Positions 26,770 through 41,700 of a stretch of DNA of 64,000 nucleotides are shown here, piece after piece. The stretch spans positions 7,205,501-7,269,500 of the forward strand of contig NC_092572.1 in NCBI RefSeq assembly GCF_037975245.1, written 5' to 3'. Position 1 is the stretch's first letter. Each line of letters begins with the position of its first letter. The notes beneath the pieces were generated by a model that was not told where the DNA came from, searched no databases, and was given only the letters and a program-made list of their open reading frames with translations. The DNA comes from Apostichopus japonicus (taxonomy: Eukaryota > Echinodermata > Holothuroidea > Aspidochirotida > Stichopodidae). The translations under genes were made by a program, and so were the position numbers.

Positions 26770-29499
26770 TTCGAACCACGGATGCAAAAGAGAGTCTCGA
26801 TCATCAGCTCGTACAGTGCGCCAAGCCATCGCGCCACTGTATGGACTGAGATATTAGGTGGATTAACTAATACTTACAGCTCCCCGTGTAGGCACGAGCT
26901 GTAAAAGATCGGCAAAAGACGTCATCACCGAGGTTCGAACCACGGATGCAAAAGAGAGTCTCGATCATCAGCTCGTACAGTGCGCCAAGCCATCGCGCCA
27001 CTGTATGGACTGAGATATTAGGTGGATTAACTAATACTTACAGCTCCCCCGAAGGCACGAGCTGTAAAAGATCGGCAAAAGACGTCATCACCGGGGTTCG
27101 AACCACGGATGCAAAAGAGAGTCTCGATCATAGGCTCGTACAGTGCGCCAAGCCATCGCGCCACTGTATGGACTGAGATATTAGGTGGAATAAATAATAC
27201 TTACAGCTTCCCGTGTAGGCACGAGCTGTAAAAGATCGGCAAAAGACGTCATCACCGGGATTCGAACCACGGATGCAAAAGAGAGTCTCGATCATCAGCT
27301 CGTACAGTGCGCCAAGCCATCGCGCCACTGTATGGACTGAGATATTAGGTGGATTAACTAATACTTACAGCTCCCCGTGTAGGCACGAGCTGTAAAAGAT
27401 CGGCGAAAGACGTCATCACCGGGGTTCGAACCACGGATGCAAAAGAGAGTCTCGATCATCAGCTCGTACAGTGCGCCAAGCCATCGCGCCACTGTATGGA
27501 CTGAGATATTAGGTGGATTAACTAATACTTACAGCTCCCCGTGTAGGCACGAGCTGTAAAAGATCGGCAAAAGACGTCATCACCGGGGTTCGAACCACGG
27601 ATGCAAAAGAGAGTCTCGATCATCAGCTCGTACAGTGCGCCAAGCCATCGCGCCACTGTATGGACTGAGATATCAAGTGGATTAACTAATACTTACAGCT
27701 CAACGCGTAGGCACGAGCTGTAAAAGATCGGCAAAAGACGTCATCACCGGGGTTCGAACCACGGATGCAAAAGAGAGTCTCGATCATCAGCTCGTACAGT
27801 GCGCCAAACCATCGCGCCACTGAATGGACTGAGATATTAGTTGGATTAACTAATACTTACAGCTCCCCGTGTAGGCACGAGCTGTAAAAGATCGGCAAAA
27901 GACGTCATCACCGGGGTTCGAACCACGGATGCAAAAGAGAGTCTCGATCATCAGCTCGTACAGTGCGCCAAGCCATCGCGCCACTGTATGGACTGAGATA
28001 TTAGGTGGATTAACTAATACTTACAGCTCCCCGTGTAGGCACGAGCTGTAAAAGATCGACGATAGACGTCATCACCGGGGTTCGAACCACGGATGCAAAA
28101 GAGAGTCTCGATCATCAGCTCGTACAGTGCGCCAAGCCATCGCGCCACTGTATGGACTGAGATATTAGGTGGATTAACTATTACTTACAGCTCCCCGTGT
28201 AGGCACGAGCTGTAAAAGATCGACGATAGACGTCATCACCGGGGTTCGAACCACGGATGCAAAAGAGAGTCTCGATCATCAGCTCGCACAGTGCGCGAAA
28301 CCATCGCGCCACTGTATGGACTGAGATATTAGGTGGATTAACTAATACTTACAGCTCAACGCGTACGCACGAGCTGCAAAAGATGGACGATAGACGTCAT
28401 CACCGGGGTTCGAACCACGGATGCAAAAGAGAGTCTTGATCATCAGCTCGTACAGTGCGCCAAGCCATCGCGACACTGTATGGACTGAGATATTAGTTGG
28501 ATTAACTAATACTTACAGCTCAACGCGTAGGCACGAGCTGTAAAAGATCGGCAAAAGACGTCATCACCGGGGTTCGAACCACGGATGCAAAAGAGAGTCT
28601 CGATCATCAGCTCGCACAGTGCGCCAAGCCATCGCGCCACTGTATGGACTGAGATACTAGGTGGATTAACTAATACTTACAGCTCCCCGCGAAGGCACGA
28701 GCTGCAAAAGATCGGCAAAAGACGTCATCACCGGGGTTCGAACCACGGATGCAAAAGATAGTCTCGATCATCAGCTCGCACAGTGCGCCAAGCCATCGCG
28801 CCACTGTATGGACTGAGATACTAGTTGGATTAACTAATACTTACAGCTCCCCGCGAAGGCACGAGCTGTAAAAGATCGGCAAAAGACGTCATCACCGGGG
28901 TTCGAACCACGGATGCAAAAGAGAGTCTCGATCATCAGCTCGTACAGTGCGCCAAGCCATCGCGCCACTGTATGGACTGAGATATCAAGTGGATTAACTA
29001 ATACTTACAGCTCAACGCGTAGGCACGAGCTGTAAAAGATCGGCAAAAGACGTCATCACCGGGGTTCGAACCACGGATGCAAAAGAGAGTCTCGATCATC
29101 AGCTCGCACAGTGCGCCAAGCCATCGCGCCACTGTATGGACTGAAATACTAGGTGGATTAACTAATACTTACAGCTCCCCGCGAAGGCACGAGCTGCAAA
29201 AGATCGGCAAAAGACGTCATCACCGGGGTTCGAACCACGGATGCAAAAGATAGTCTCGATCATCAGCTCGCACAGTGCGCCAAGCCATCGCGCCACTGTA
29301 TGGACTGAGATACTAGTTGGATTAACTAATACTTACAGCTCCCCGCGAAGGCACGAGCTGCAAAAGATCGGCAAAAGACGTCATCACCGGGGTTCGAACC
29401 ACGGATGCAAAAGATAGTCTCGATCATCAGCTCGCACAGTGCGCCAAGCCATCGCGCCACTGTATGGACTGAGATATTAGTTGGATTAACTAATACTTA
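26770..29499. repeat. Third partial copy of the 3771-bp block
   Basis: 26770-29499 matches 22999-25728 at the same offset of 3771 bp. The markers are CTCCCCCGAAGG, GGTGGAATAAATAA, AACTATTACTTACAG, GTGCGCGAAACC and AGTCTTGATC. The match ends where GGCTCAACGCG near 25731 is replaced by AGCTCCCCGCG near 29502. Confidence 0.85.
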
Positions 29500-29524
29500 C
29501 AGCTCCCCGCGAAGGCACGAGCTG

Positions 29525-31052
29525 CAAAAGATCGGCAAAAGACGTCATCACCGGGGTTCGAACCACGGATGCAAAAGAGAGTCTCGATCATAGGCTCGTA
29601 CAGTGCGCCAAGCCATCGCGCCACTGTATGGACTGAGATATTAGGTGGAATAAATAATACTTACAGCTTCCCGTGTAGGCACGAGCTGTAAAAGATCGGC
29701 AAAAGACGTCATCACCGGGATTCGAACCACGGATGCAAAAGAGAGTCTCGATCATCAGCTCGTACAGTGCGCCAAGCCATCGCGCCACTGTATGGACTGA
29801 GATATTAGGTGGATTAACTAATACTTACAGCTCCCCGTGTAGGCACGAGCTGTAAAAGATCGGCGAAAGACGTCATCACCGGGGTTCGAACCACGGATGC
29901 AAAAGAGAGTCTCGATCATCAGCTCGTACAGTGCGCCAAGCCATCGCGCCACTGTATGGACTGAGATATTAGGTGGATTAACTAATACTTACAGCTCCCC
30001 GTGTAGGCACGAGCTGTAAAAGATCGGCAAAAGACGTCATCACCGGGGTTCGAACCACGGATGCAAAAGAGAGTCTCGATCATCAGCTCGTACAGTGCGC
30101 CAAGCCATCGCGCCACTGTATGGACTGAGATATCAAGTGGATTAACTAATACTTACAGCTCAACGCGTAGGCACGAGCTGTAAAAGATCGGCAAAAGACG
30201 TCATCACCGGGGTTCGAACCACGGATGCAAAAGAGAGTCTCGATCATCAGCTCGTACAGTGCGCCAAACCATCGCGCCACTGAATGGACTGAGATATTAG
30301 TTGGATTAACTAATACTTACAGCTCCCCGTGTAGGCACGAGCTGTAAAAGATCGGCAAAAGACGTCATCACCGGGGTTCGAACCACGGATGCAAAAGAGA
30401 GTCTCGATCATCAGCTCGTACAGTGCGCCAAGCCATCGCGCCACTGTATGGACTGAGATATTAGGTGGATTAACTAATACTTACAGCTCCCCGTGTAGGC
30501 ACGAGCTGTAAAAGATCGACGATAGACGTCATCACCGGGGTTCGAACCACGGATGCAAAAGAGAGTCTCGATCATCAGCTCGTACAGTGCGCCAAGCCAT
30601 CGCGCCACTGTATGGACTGAGATATTAGGTGGATTAACTATTACTTACAGCTCCCCGTGTAGGCACGAGCTGTAAAAGATCGACGATAGACGTCATCACC
30701 GGGGTTCGAACCACGGATGCAAAAGAGAGTCTCGATCATCAGCTCGCACAGTGCGCGAAACCATCGCGCCACTGTATGGACTGAGATATTAGGTGGATTA
30801 ACTAATACTTACAGCTCAACGCGTACGCACGAGCTGCAAAAGATGGACGATAGACGTCATCACCGGGGTTCGAACCACGGATGCAAAAGAGAGTCTTGAT
30901 CATCAGCTCGTACAGTGCGCCAAGCCATCGCGACACTGTATGGACTGAGATATTAGTTGGATTAACTAATACTTACAGCTCAACGCGTAGGCACGAGCTG
31001 TAAAAGATCGGCAAAAGACGTCATCACCGGGGTTCGAACCACGGATGCAAAA
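29525..31052. repeat. 15-monomer-offset copy (2460 bp) of 27065-28592
   Basis: 29525-31052 repeats 27065-28592, including GGTGGAATAAATAA, CACTGAATGG, AACTATTACTTACAG, GTGCGCGAAACC and AGTCTTGATC. The offset is exactly 15 x 164 bp, so this exchange was in register with the monomers. Downstream, 31.5-32.6 kb repeats 25.6-26.7 kb at an offset of 5903 bp. Confidence 0.8.
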
Positions 31053-33538
31053 GATAGTCTCGATCATCAGCTCGCACAGTGCGCCAAGCCATCGCGCCAC
31101 TGTATGGACTGAGATACTAGTTGGATTAACTAATACTTACAGCTCCCCGCGAAGGCACGAGCTGTAAAAGATCGGCAAAAGACGTCATCACCGGGGTTCG
31201 AACCACGGATGCAAAAGAGAGTCTCGATCATCAGCTCGTACAGTGCGCCAAGCCATCGCGCCACTGTATGGACTGAGATATCAAGTGGATTAACTAATAC
31301 TTACAGCTCAACGCGTAGGCACGAGCTGTAAAAGATCGGCAAAAGACGTCATCACCGGGGTTCGAACCACGGATGCAAAAGATAGTCTCGATCATCAGCT
31401 CGCACAGTGCGCCAAGCCATCGCGCCACTGTATGGACTGAGATACTAGTTGGATTAACTAATACTTACAGCTCCCCGCGAAGGCACGAGCTGCAAAAGAT
31501 CGGCAAAAGACGTCATCACCGGGGTTCGAACCACGGATGCAAAAGATAGTCTCGATCATCAGCTCGCACAGTGCGCCAAGCCATCGCGCCACTGTATGGA
31601 CTGAGATATTAGTTGGATTAACTAATACTTACGGCTCAACGCGTACGCACGAGCTGCAAAAGATGGACGATAGACGTCATCACCGGGGTTCGAACCACGG
31701 ATGCAAAAGAGAGTCTCGATCATCAGCTCGTACAGTGCGCCAAGCCATCGCGCCACTGTATGGACTGAGATATCAAGTGGGATAACTAATACTTACAGCT
31801 CAACGCGTAGGCACGAGCTGTAAAAGATCGGCAAAAGACGTCATCACCGGGGTTCGAACCACGGATGCAAAAGAGAGTCTCGATCATCAGCTCGTACAGT
31901 GCGCCAAACCATCGCGCCACTGAATGGACTGAGATATTAGGTGGATTAACTAATACTTACAGCTCCCCGTGTAGGCACGAGCTGTAAAAGATCGGCAAAA
32001 GACGTCATCACCGGGGTTCGAACCACGGATGCAAAAGAGAGTCTCGATCATCAGCTCGTACAGTGCGCCAAGCCATCGCGCCACTGTATGGACTGAGATA
32101 TTAGGTGGATTAACTAATACTTACAGCTCCCCGTGTAGGCACGAGCTGTAAAAGATCGACGATAGACGTCATCACCGGGGTTCGAACCACGGATGCAAAA
32201 GAGAGTCTCGATCATCAGCTCGTACAGTGCGCCAAGCCATCGCGCCACTGTATGGACTGAGATATTAGGTGGATTAACTATTACTTACAGCTCCCCGTGT
32301 AGGCACGAGCTGTAAAAGATCGACGATAGACGTCATCACCGGGGTTCGAACCACGGATGCAAAAGAGAGTCTCGATCATCAGCTCGCACAGTGCGCGAAA
32401 CCATCGCGCCACTGTATGGACTGAGATATTAGGTGGATTAACTAATACTTACAGCTCAACGCGTACGCACGAGCTGCAAAAGATGGACGATAGACGTCAT
32501 CACCGGGGTTCGAACCACGGATGCAAAAGAGAGTCTCGATCATCAGCTCGTACAGTGCGCCAAGCCATCGCGACACTGTATGGACTGAGATATTAGGTGG
32601 ATTAACTAATACTTACAGCTCAACGCGTAGGCACGAGCTGTAAAAGATCGGCAAAAGACGTCATCACCGGGGTTCGAACCACGGATGCAAAAGAGAGTCT
32701 CGATCATCAGCTCGCACAGTGCGCCAAGCCATCGCGCCACTGTATGGACTGAGATATTAGGTGGATTAACTAATACTTACAGCTCCCCGCGAAGGCACGA
32801 GCTGCAAAAGATCGGCAAAAGACGTCATCACCGGGGTTCGAACCACGGATGCAAAAGATAGTCTCGATCATCAGCTCGCACAGTGCGCCAAGCCATCGCG
32901 CCACTGTATGGACTGAGATACTAGTTGGATTAACTAATACTTACAGCTCCCCGCGAAGGCACGAGCTGTAAAAGATCGGCAAAAGACGTCATCACCGGGG
33001 TTCGAACCACGGATGCAAAAGAGAGTCTCGATCATCAGCTCGTACAGTGCGCCAAGCCATCGCGCCACTGTATGGACTGAGATATCAAGTGGATTAACTA
33101 ATACTTACAGCTCAACGCGTAGGCACGAGCTGTAAAAGATCGGCAAAAGACGTCATCACCGGGGTTCGAACCACGGATGCAAAAGAGAGTCTCGATCATC
33201 AGCTCGCACAGTGCGCCAAGCCATCGCGCCACTGTATGGACTGAGATACTAGGTGGATTAACTAATACTTACAGCTCCCCGCGAAGGCACGAGCTGCAAA
33301 AGATCGGCAAAAGACGTCATCACCGGGGTTCGAACCACGGATGCAAAAGATAGTCTCGATCATCAGCTCGCACAGTGCGCCAAGCCATCGCGCCACTGTA
33401 TGGACTGAGATACTAGTTGGATTAACTAATACTTACAGCTCCCCGCGAAGGCACGAGCTGCAAAAGATCGGCAAAAGACGTCATCACCGGGGTTCGAACC
33501 ACGGATGCAAAAGAGAGTCTCGATCATCAGCTCGCACA

Positions 33539-36500
33539 GTGCGCCAAGCCATCGCGCCACTGTATGGACTGAGATATTAGGTGGATTAACTAATACTTAC
33601 AGCTCAACGCGTACGCACGAGCTGCAAAAGATGGACGATAGACGTCATCACCGGGGTTCGAACCACGGATGCAAAAGAGAGTCTCGATCATCAGCTCGTA
33701 CAGTGCGCCAAGCCATCGCGCCACTGTATGGACTGAGATATTAGGTGGATTAACTAATGCTTACAGCTCAACGCGTACGCACGAGCTGCAAAAGATGGAC
33801 GATAGACGTCATCACCGGGGTTCGAACCACGGATGCAAAAGAGAGTCTCGATCATCAGCTCGTACAGTGCGCCAAGCCATCGCGCCACTGTATGGACTGA
33901 GATATTAGGTGGATTAACTAATACTTACAGCTCCCCGCGTAGGCACGAACTGTAACAGATCAGCAAAAGACGTCATCACCGGGGTTCGAACCACGGATGC
34001 AAAAGAGAGTCTCGATCACCAGCTCGTACAGTGCGCCAAGTCATCGCGCCACTGTATGGACTGAGATATTAGGTGCATTAACTAATACTTACAGCTCTCC
34101 GCGAAGGCACGAGCTGTAAAAGATCGGCAAAAGACGTCATCACCGGGGTTCGAACCACGGATGCAAAAGAGAGTCTCGATCATCAGCTCGTACAGTGCGC
34201 CAAGCCATCGCGCCACTGTATGGACTGAGATATTAGGTGGATTAACTAATACTTACAGCTCCCCGCGAAGGCACGAGCTGTAAAAGATCGGCAAAAGACG
34301 TCATCACCGGGGTTCGAACCACGGATGCAAAAGAGAGTCTCGATCATCAGCTCGTACAGTGCGCCAAGCCATCGCGCCACTGTATGGACTGAGATATTAG
34401 GTGGATTAACTAATACTTACAGCTCCCCGTGTAGGCACGAGCTGTAAATGATCGGCAAAAGACGACATCACCGGGGTTCGAACCACGGATGCAAAAGAGA
34501 GTCTCGATCATCAGCTCGTACAGTGCGCCAAGCCATCGCGCCACTGTATGGACTGAGATATCAAGTGGATTAACTAATACTTACAGCTCAACGCGTACGC
34601 ACGAGCTGCAAAAGATGGACGATAGACGTCATCACCGGGGTTCGAACCACGGATGCAAAAGAGAGTCTCGATCATCAGCTCGTACAGTGCGCCAAGCCAT
34701 CGCGCCACTGTATGGACTGAGATATTAGGTGGATTAACTAATACTTACAGCTCAACGCGTACGCACGAGCTGCAAAAGATGGACGATAGACGTCATCACC
34801 GGGGTTCGAACCACGGATGCAAAAGAGAGTCTCGATCATCAGCTCGCACAGTGCGCCAAGCCATCGCGCCACTGTATGGACTGAGATACTAGGTGGATTA
34901 ACTAATACTTACAGCTCCCCGCGAAGGCACGAGCTGCAAAAGATCGGCAAAAGACGTCATCACCGGGGTTCGAACCACGGATGCAAAAGAGAGTCTCGAT
35001 CATCAGCTCGCACAGTGCGCCAAGCCATCGCGCCACTGTATGGACTGAGATATTAGGTGGATTAACTAATACTTACAGCTCCCCACGAAGGCACGAGCTG
35101 CAAAAGATCGGCAAAAGACGTCATCACCGGGGTTCGAACCACGGATGCAAAAGAGAGTCTCGATCATCAGCTCGTACAGTGCGCCAAGCCATCGCGCCAC
35201 TGTATGGACTGAGATATTAGTTTGATTAACTAATACTTACGGCTCAACGCGTACGCACGAGCTGCAAAAGATCGGCAAAAGACGTCATCACCGGGGTTCG
35301 AACCACGGATGCAAAAGAGAGTCTCGATCATCAGCTCGTACAGTGCGCCAAGCCATCGCGCCACTGTATGGACTGAGATATTAGTTGGATTAACTAATAC
35401 TTACGGCTCAACGCGTACGCACGAGCTGCAAAAGATGGACGATAGACGTCATCACCGGGGTTCGAACCACGGATGCAAAAGAGAGTCTCGATCATCAGCT
35501 CGTACAGTGCGCCAAGCCATCGCGCCACTGTATGGACTGAGATATTAGGTGGATTAACTAATGCTTACAGCTCAACGCGTACGCACGAGCTGCAAAAGAT
35601 GGACGATAGACGTCATCACCGGGGTTCGAACCACGGATGCAAAAGAGAGTCTCGATCATCAGCTCGTACAGTGCGCCAAGCCATCGCGCCACTGTATGGA
35701 CTGAGATATTAGGTGGATTAACTAATACTTACAGCTCCCCGCGTAGGCACGAACTGTAACAGATCGGCAAAAGACGTCATCACCGGGGTTCGAACCACGG
35801 ATGCAAAAGAGAGTCTCGATCACCAGCTCGTACAGTGCGCCAAGCCATCGCGCCACTGTATGGACTGAGATATTAGGTGGATTAACTAATACTTACAGCT
35901 CCCCGCGAAGGCACGAGCTGTAAAAGATCGGCAAAAGACGTCATCACCGGGGTTCGAACCACGGATGCAAAAGAGAGTCTCGATCATCAGCTCGTACAGT
36001 GCGCCAAGCCATCGCGCCACTGTATGGACTGAGATATTAGGTGGATTAACTAATACTTACAGCTCCCCGCGGAGGCACGAGCTGTAAAAGATCGGCAAAA
36101 GACGTCATCACCGGGGTTCGAACCACGGATGCAAAAGAGAGTCTCGATCATCAGCTCGTACAGTGCGCCAAGCCATCGCGCCACTGTATGGACTGAGATA
36201 TTAGGTGGATTAACTAATACTTACAGCTCCCCGTGTAGGCACGAGCTGTAAAAGATCGGCAAAAGACGTCATCACCGGGGTTCGAACCACGGATGCAAAA
36301 GAGAGTCTCGATCATCAGCTCGTACAGTGCGCCAAGCCATCGCGCCACTGTATGGACTGAGATATTAGGTGGATTAACTAATACTTTCAGCTCCCCGCGT
36401 AGGCACGAGCTGTAAATGATCGGCAAAAGACAACATCACCGGGGTTCGAACCACGGATGCAAAAGAGAGTCTCGATCATCAGCTCGTACAGTGCGCCAAG

Positions 36501-38714
36501 CCATCGCGCCACTGTATGGACTGAGATATCAAGTGGATTAACTAATACTTACAGCTCAACGCGTACGCACGAGCTGCAAAAGATGGACGATAGACGTCAT
36601 CACCGGGGTTCGAACCACGGATGCAAAAGAGAGTCTCGATCATCAGCTCGTACAGTGCGCCAAGCCATCGCGCCACTGTATGGACTGAGATATTAGGTGG
36701 ATTAACTAATACTTACAGCTCAACGCGTACGCAGGAGCTGCAAAAGATGGACGATAGACGTCATCACCGGGGTTCGAACCACGGATGCAAAAGATAGTCT
36801 CGATCATCAGCTCGCACAGTGCGCCAAGCCATCGCGCCACTGTATGGACTGAGATATTAGTTGGATTAACTAATACTTACGGCTCAACGCGTACGCACGA
36901 GCTGCAAAAGATGGACGATAGACGTCATCACCGGGGTTCGAACCACGGATGCAAAAGAGAGTCTCGATCATCAGCTCGTACAGTGCGCCAAGCCATCGCG
37001 CCACTGTATGGACTGAGATATTAGGTGGATTAACTAATACTTACAGCTCAACGCGTACGCACGAGCTGCAAAAGATGGACGATAGACGTCATCACCGGGG
37101 TTCGAACCACGGATGCAAAAGAGAGTCTCGATCATCAGCTCGTACAGTGCGCCAAGCCATCGCGCCACTGTATGGACTGAGATATTAGGTGGATTAACTA
37201 ATGCTTACAGCTCAACGCGTACGCACGAGCTGCAAAAGATGGACGATAGACGTCATCACCGGGGTTCGAACCACGGATGCAAAAGAGAGTCTCGATCATC
37301 AGCTCGTACAGTGCGCCAAGCCATCGCGCCACTGTATGGACTGAGATATTAGGTGGATTAACTAATACTTACAGCTCCCCGCGTAGGCACGAACTGTAAC
37401 AGATCAGCAAAAGACGTCATCACCGGGGTTCGAACCACGGATGCAAAAGAGAGTCTCGATCACCAGCTCGTACAGTGCGCCAAGTCATCGCGCCACTGTA
37501 TGGACTGAGATATTAGGTGCATTAACTAATACTTACAGCTCTCCGCGAAGGCACGAGCTGTAAAAGATCGGCAAAAGACGTCATCACCGGGGTTCGAACC
37601 ACGGATGCAAAAGAGAGTCTCGATCATCAGCTCGTACAGTGCGCCAAGCCATCGCGCCACTGTATGGACTGAGATATTAGGTGGATTAACTAATACTTAC
37701 AGCTCCCCGCGAAGGCACGAGCTGTAAAAGATCGGCAAAAGACGTCATCACCGGGGTTCGAACCACGGATGCAAAAGAGAGTCTCGATCATCAGCTCGTA
37801 CAGTGCGCCAAGCCATCGCGCCACTGTATGGACTGAGATATTAGGTGGATTAACTAATACTTACAGCTCCCCGTGTAGGCACGAGCTGTAAATGATCGGC
37901 AAAAGACGACATCACCGGGGTTCGAACCACGGATGCAAAAGAGAGTCTCGATCATCAGCTCGTACAGTGCGCCAAGCCATCGCGCCACTGTATGGACTGA
38001 GATATCAAGTGGATTAACTAATACTTACAGCTCAACGCGTACGCACGAGCTGCAAAAGATGGACGATAGACGTCATCACCGGGGTTCGAACCACGGATGC
38101 AAAAGAGAGTCTCGATCATCAGCTCGTACAGTGCGCCAAGCCATCGCGCCACTGTATGGACTGAGATATTAGGTGGATTAACTAATACTTACAGCTCAAC
38201 GCGTACGCACGAGCTGCAAAAGATGGACGATAGACGTCATCACCGGGGTTCGAACCACGGATGCAAAAGAGAGTCTCGATCATCAGCTCGCACAGTGCGC
38301 CAAGCCATCGCGCCACTGTATGGACTGAGATACTAGGTGGATTAACTAATACTTACAGCTCCCCGCGAAGGCACGAGCTGCAAAAGATCGGCAAAAGACG
38401 TCATCACCGGGGTTCGAACCACGGATGCAAAAGAGAGTCTCGATCATCAGCTCGCACAGTGCGCCAAGCCATCGCGCCACTGTATGGACTGAGATATTAG
38501 GTGGATTAACTAATACTTACAGCTCCCCACGAAGGCACGAGCTGCAAAAGATCGGCAAAAGACGTCATCACCGGGGTTCGAACCACGGATGCAAAAGAGA
38601 GTCTCGATCATCAGCTCGTACAGTGCGCCAAGCCATCGCGCCACTGTATGGACTGAGATATTAGTTTGATTAACTAATACTTACGGCTCAACGCGTACGC
38701 ACGAGCTGCAAAAG
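33539..38714. repeat. 21-monomer-offset duplication (3444 bp)
   Basis: 33539-35270 and 36983-38714 match at an offset of 3444 bp (21 x 164). Shared rare variants are TAACAGATCAGC (about 33953 and 37397), CAAGTCATCGCG, AGGTGCATTAAC, CTCTCCGCGAAGG, GACGACATCACC and TTAGTTTGATTAAC. The intervening 35.3-37.0 kb is a related but different block, which itself recurs at an offset of 3116 bp. Confidence 0.85.
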
Positions 38715-41700
38715 ATGGACGATAGACGTCATCACCGGGGTTCGAACCACGGATGCAAAAGAGAGTCTCGATCATCAGCTCGTACAGTGCGCCAAGCCAT
38801 CGCGCCACTGTATGGACTGAGATATTAGGTGGATTAACTAATACTTACAGCTCCCCGCGTAGGCACGAACTGTAACAGATCGGCAAAAGACGTCATCACC
38901 GGGGTTCGAACCACGGATGCAAAAGAGAGTCTCGATCACCAGCTCGTACAGTGCGCCAAGCCATCGCGCCACTGTATGGACTGAGATATTAGGTGCATTA
39001 ACTAATACTTACGGCTCCCCGCGAAGGCACGAGCTGTAAAAGATCGGCAAAAGACGTCATCACCGGGGTTCGAACCACGGATGCAAAAGAGAGTCTCGAT
39101 CATCAGCTCGTACAGTGCGCCAAGCCATCGCGCCACTGTATGGACTGAGATATTAGGTGGATTAACTAATACTTACAGCTCCCCGCGGAGGCACGAGCTG
39201 TAAAAGATCGGCAAAAGACGTCATCACCGGGGTTCGAACCACGGATGCAAAAGAGAGTCTCGATCATCAGCTCGTACAGTGCGCCAAGCCATCGCGCCAC
39301 TGTATGGACTGAGATATTAGGTGGATTAACTAATACTTACAGCTCCCCGTGTAGGCACGAGCTGTAAAAGATCGGCAAAAGACGTCATCACCGGGGTTCG
39401 AACCACGGATGCAAAAGAGAGTCTCGATCATCAGCTCGTACAGTGCGCCAAGCCATCGCGCCACTGTATGGACTGAGATATTAGGTGGATTAACTAATAC
39501 TTTCAGCTCCCCGCGTAGGCACGAGCTGTAAATGATCGGCAAAAGACAACATCACCGGGGTTCGAACCACGGATGCAAAAGAGAGTCTCGATCATCAGCT
39601 CGTACAGTGCGCCAAGCCATCGCGCCACTGTATGGACTGAGATATCAAGTGGATTAACTAATACTTACAGCTCAACGCGTACGCACGAGCTGCAAAAGAT
39701 GGACGATAGACGTCATCACCGGGGTTCGAACCACGGATGCAAAAGAGAGTCTCGATCATCAGCTCGTACAGTGCGCCAAGCCATCGCGCCACTGTATGGA
39801 CTGAGATATTAGGTGGATTAACTAATACTTACAGCTCAACGCGTACGCAGGAGCTGCAAAAGATGGACGATAGACGTCATCACCGGGGTTCGAACCACGG
39901 ATGCAAAAGAGAGTCTCGATCATCAGCTCGTACAGTGCGCCAAGCCATCGCGCCACTGTATGGACTGAGATACTAGGTGGATTAACTAATACTTACAGCT
40001 CCCCGCGAAGGCACGAGCTGCAAAAGATCGGCAAAAGACGTCATCACCGGGGTTCGAACCACGGATGCAAAAGAGAGTCTCGATCATCAGTTCGCACAGT
40101 GCGCCAAGCCATCGCGCCACTGTATGGACTGAGATATTAGGTGGATTAACTAATACTTACGGCTCCCCACGAAGGCACGAGCTGCAAAAGATCGGCAAAA
40201 GACGTCATCACCGGGGTTCGAACCACGGATGCAAAAGATAGTCTCGATCATCAGCTCGTACAGTGCGCCAAGCCATCGCGCCACTGTATGGACTGAGATA
40301 TTAGTTGGATTAACTAATACTTACGGCTCAACGCGTACGCACGAGCTGCAAAAGATCGGCAAAAGACGTCATCACCGGGGTTCGAACCACGGATGCAAAA
40401 GAGAGTCTCGATCATCAGCTCGTACAGTGCGCCAAGCCATCGCGCCACTGTATGGACTGAGATATTAGTTGGATTAACTAATACTTACGGCTCAACGCGT
40501 ACGCACGAGCTGCAAAAGATGGACGATAGACGTCATCACCGGGGTTCGAACCACGGATGCAAAAGAGAGTCTCGATCATCAGCTCGTACAGTGCGCCAAG
40601 CCATCGCGCCACTGTATGGACTGAGATATTAGGTGGATTAACTAATACTTACAGCTCAACGCGTACGCACGAGCTGCAAAAGATGGACGATAGACGTCAT
40701 CACCGGGGTTCGAACCACGGATGCAAAAGAGAGTCTCGATCATCAGCTCGTACAGTGCGCCAAGCCATCGCGCCACTGTATGGACTGAGATATTAGGTGG
40801 ATTAACTAATGTTTACAGCTCAACGCGTACGCACGAGCTGCAAAAGATGGACGATAGACGTCATCACCGGGGTTCGAACCACGGATGCAAAAGAGAGTCT
40901 CGATCACCAGCTCGTACAGTGCGCCAAGCCATCGCGCCACTGTATGGACTGAGATATTAGGTGGATTAACTAATACTTACAGCTCCCCGCGAAGGCACGA
41001 ACTGTAAAAGATCGGCAAAAGACGTCATCACCGGGGTTCGAACCACGGATGCAAAAGAGAGTCTCGATCATCAGCTCGCACAGTGCGCCAAGCCATCGCG
41101 CCACTGTATGGACTGAGATACTAGTTGGATTAACTAATACTTACAGCTCCCCGCGAAGGCACGAGCTGCAAAAGATCGGCAAAAGACGTCATCACCGGGG
41201 TTCGAACCACGGATGCAAAAGAGAGTCTCGATCATCAGCTCGCACAGTGCGCCAAGCCATCGCGCCACTGTATGGACTGAGATATTAGTTGGATTAACTA
41301 ATACTTACGGCTCCCCGCGAAGGCACGAGCTGCAAAAGATCGGCAAAAGACGTCATCACCGGGGTTCGAACCACGGATGCAAAAGATAGTCTCGATCATC
41401 AGCTCGTACAGTGCGCCAAGCCATCGCGCCACTGTATGGACTGAGATATTAGGTGGATTAACTAATACTTACGGCTCAACGCGTACGCACGAGCTGCAAA
41501 AGATGGACGATAGACGTCATCACCGGGGTTCGAACCACGGATGCAAAAGATAGTCTCGATCATCAGCTCGTACAGTGCGCCAAGCCATCGCGCCACTGTA
41601 TGGACTGAGATATTAGGTGGATTAACTAATACTTACAGCTCAACGCGTACGCACGAGCTGCAAAAGATGGACGATAGACGTCATCACCGGGGTTCGAACC

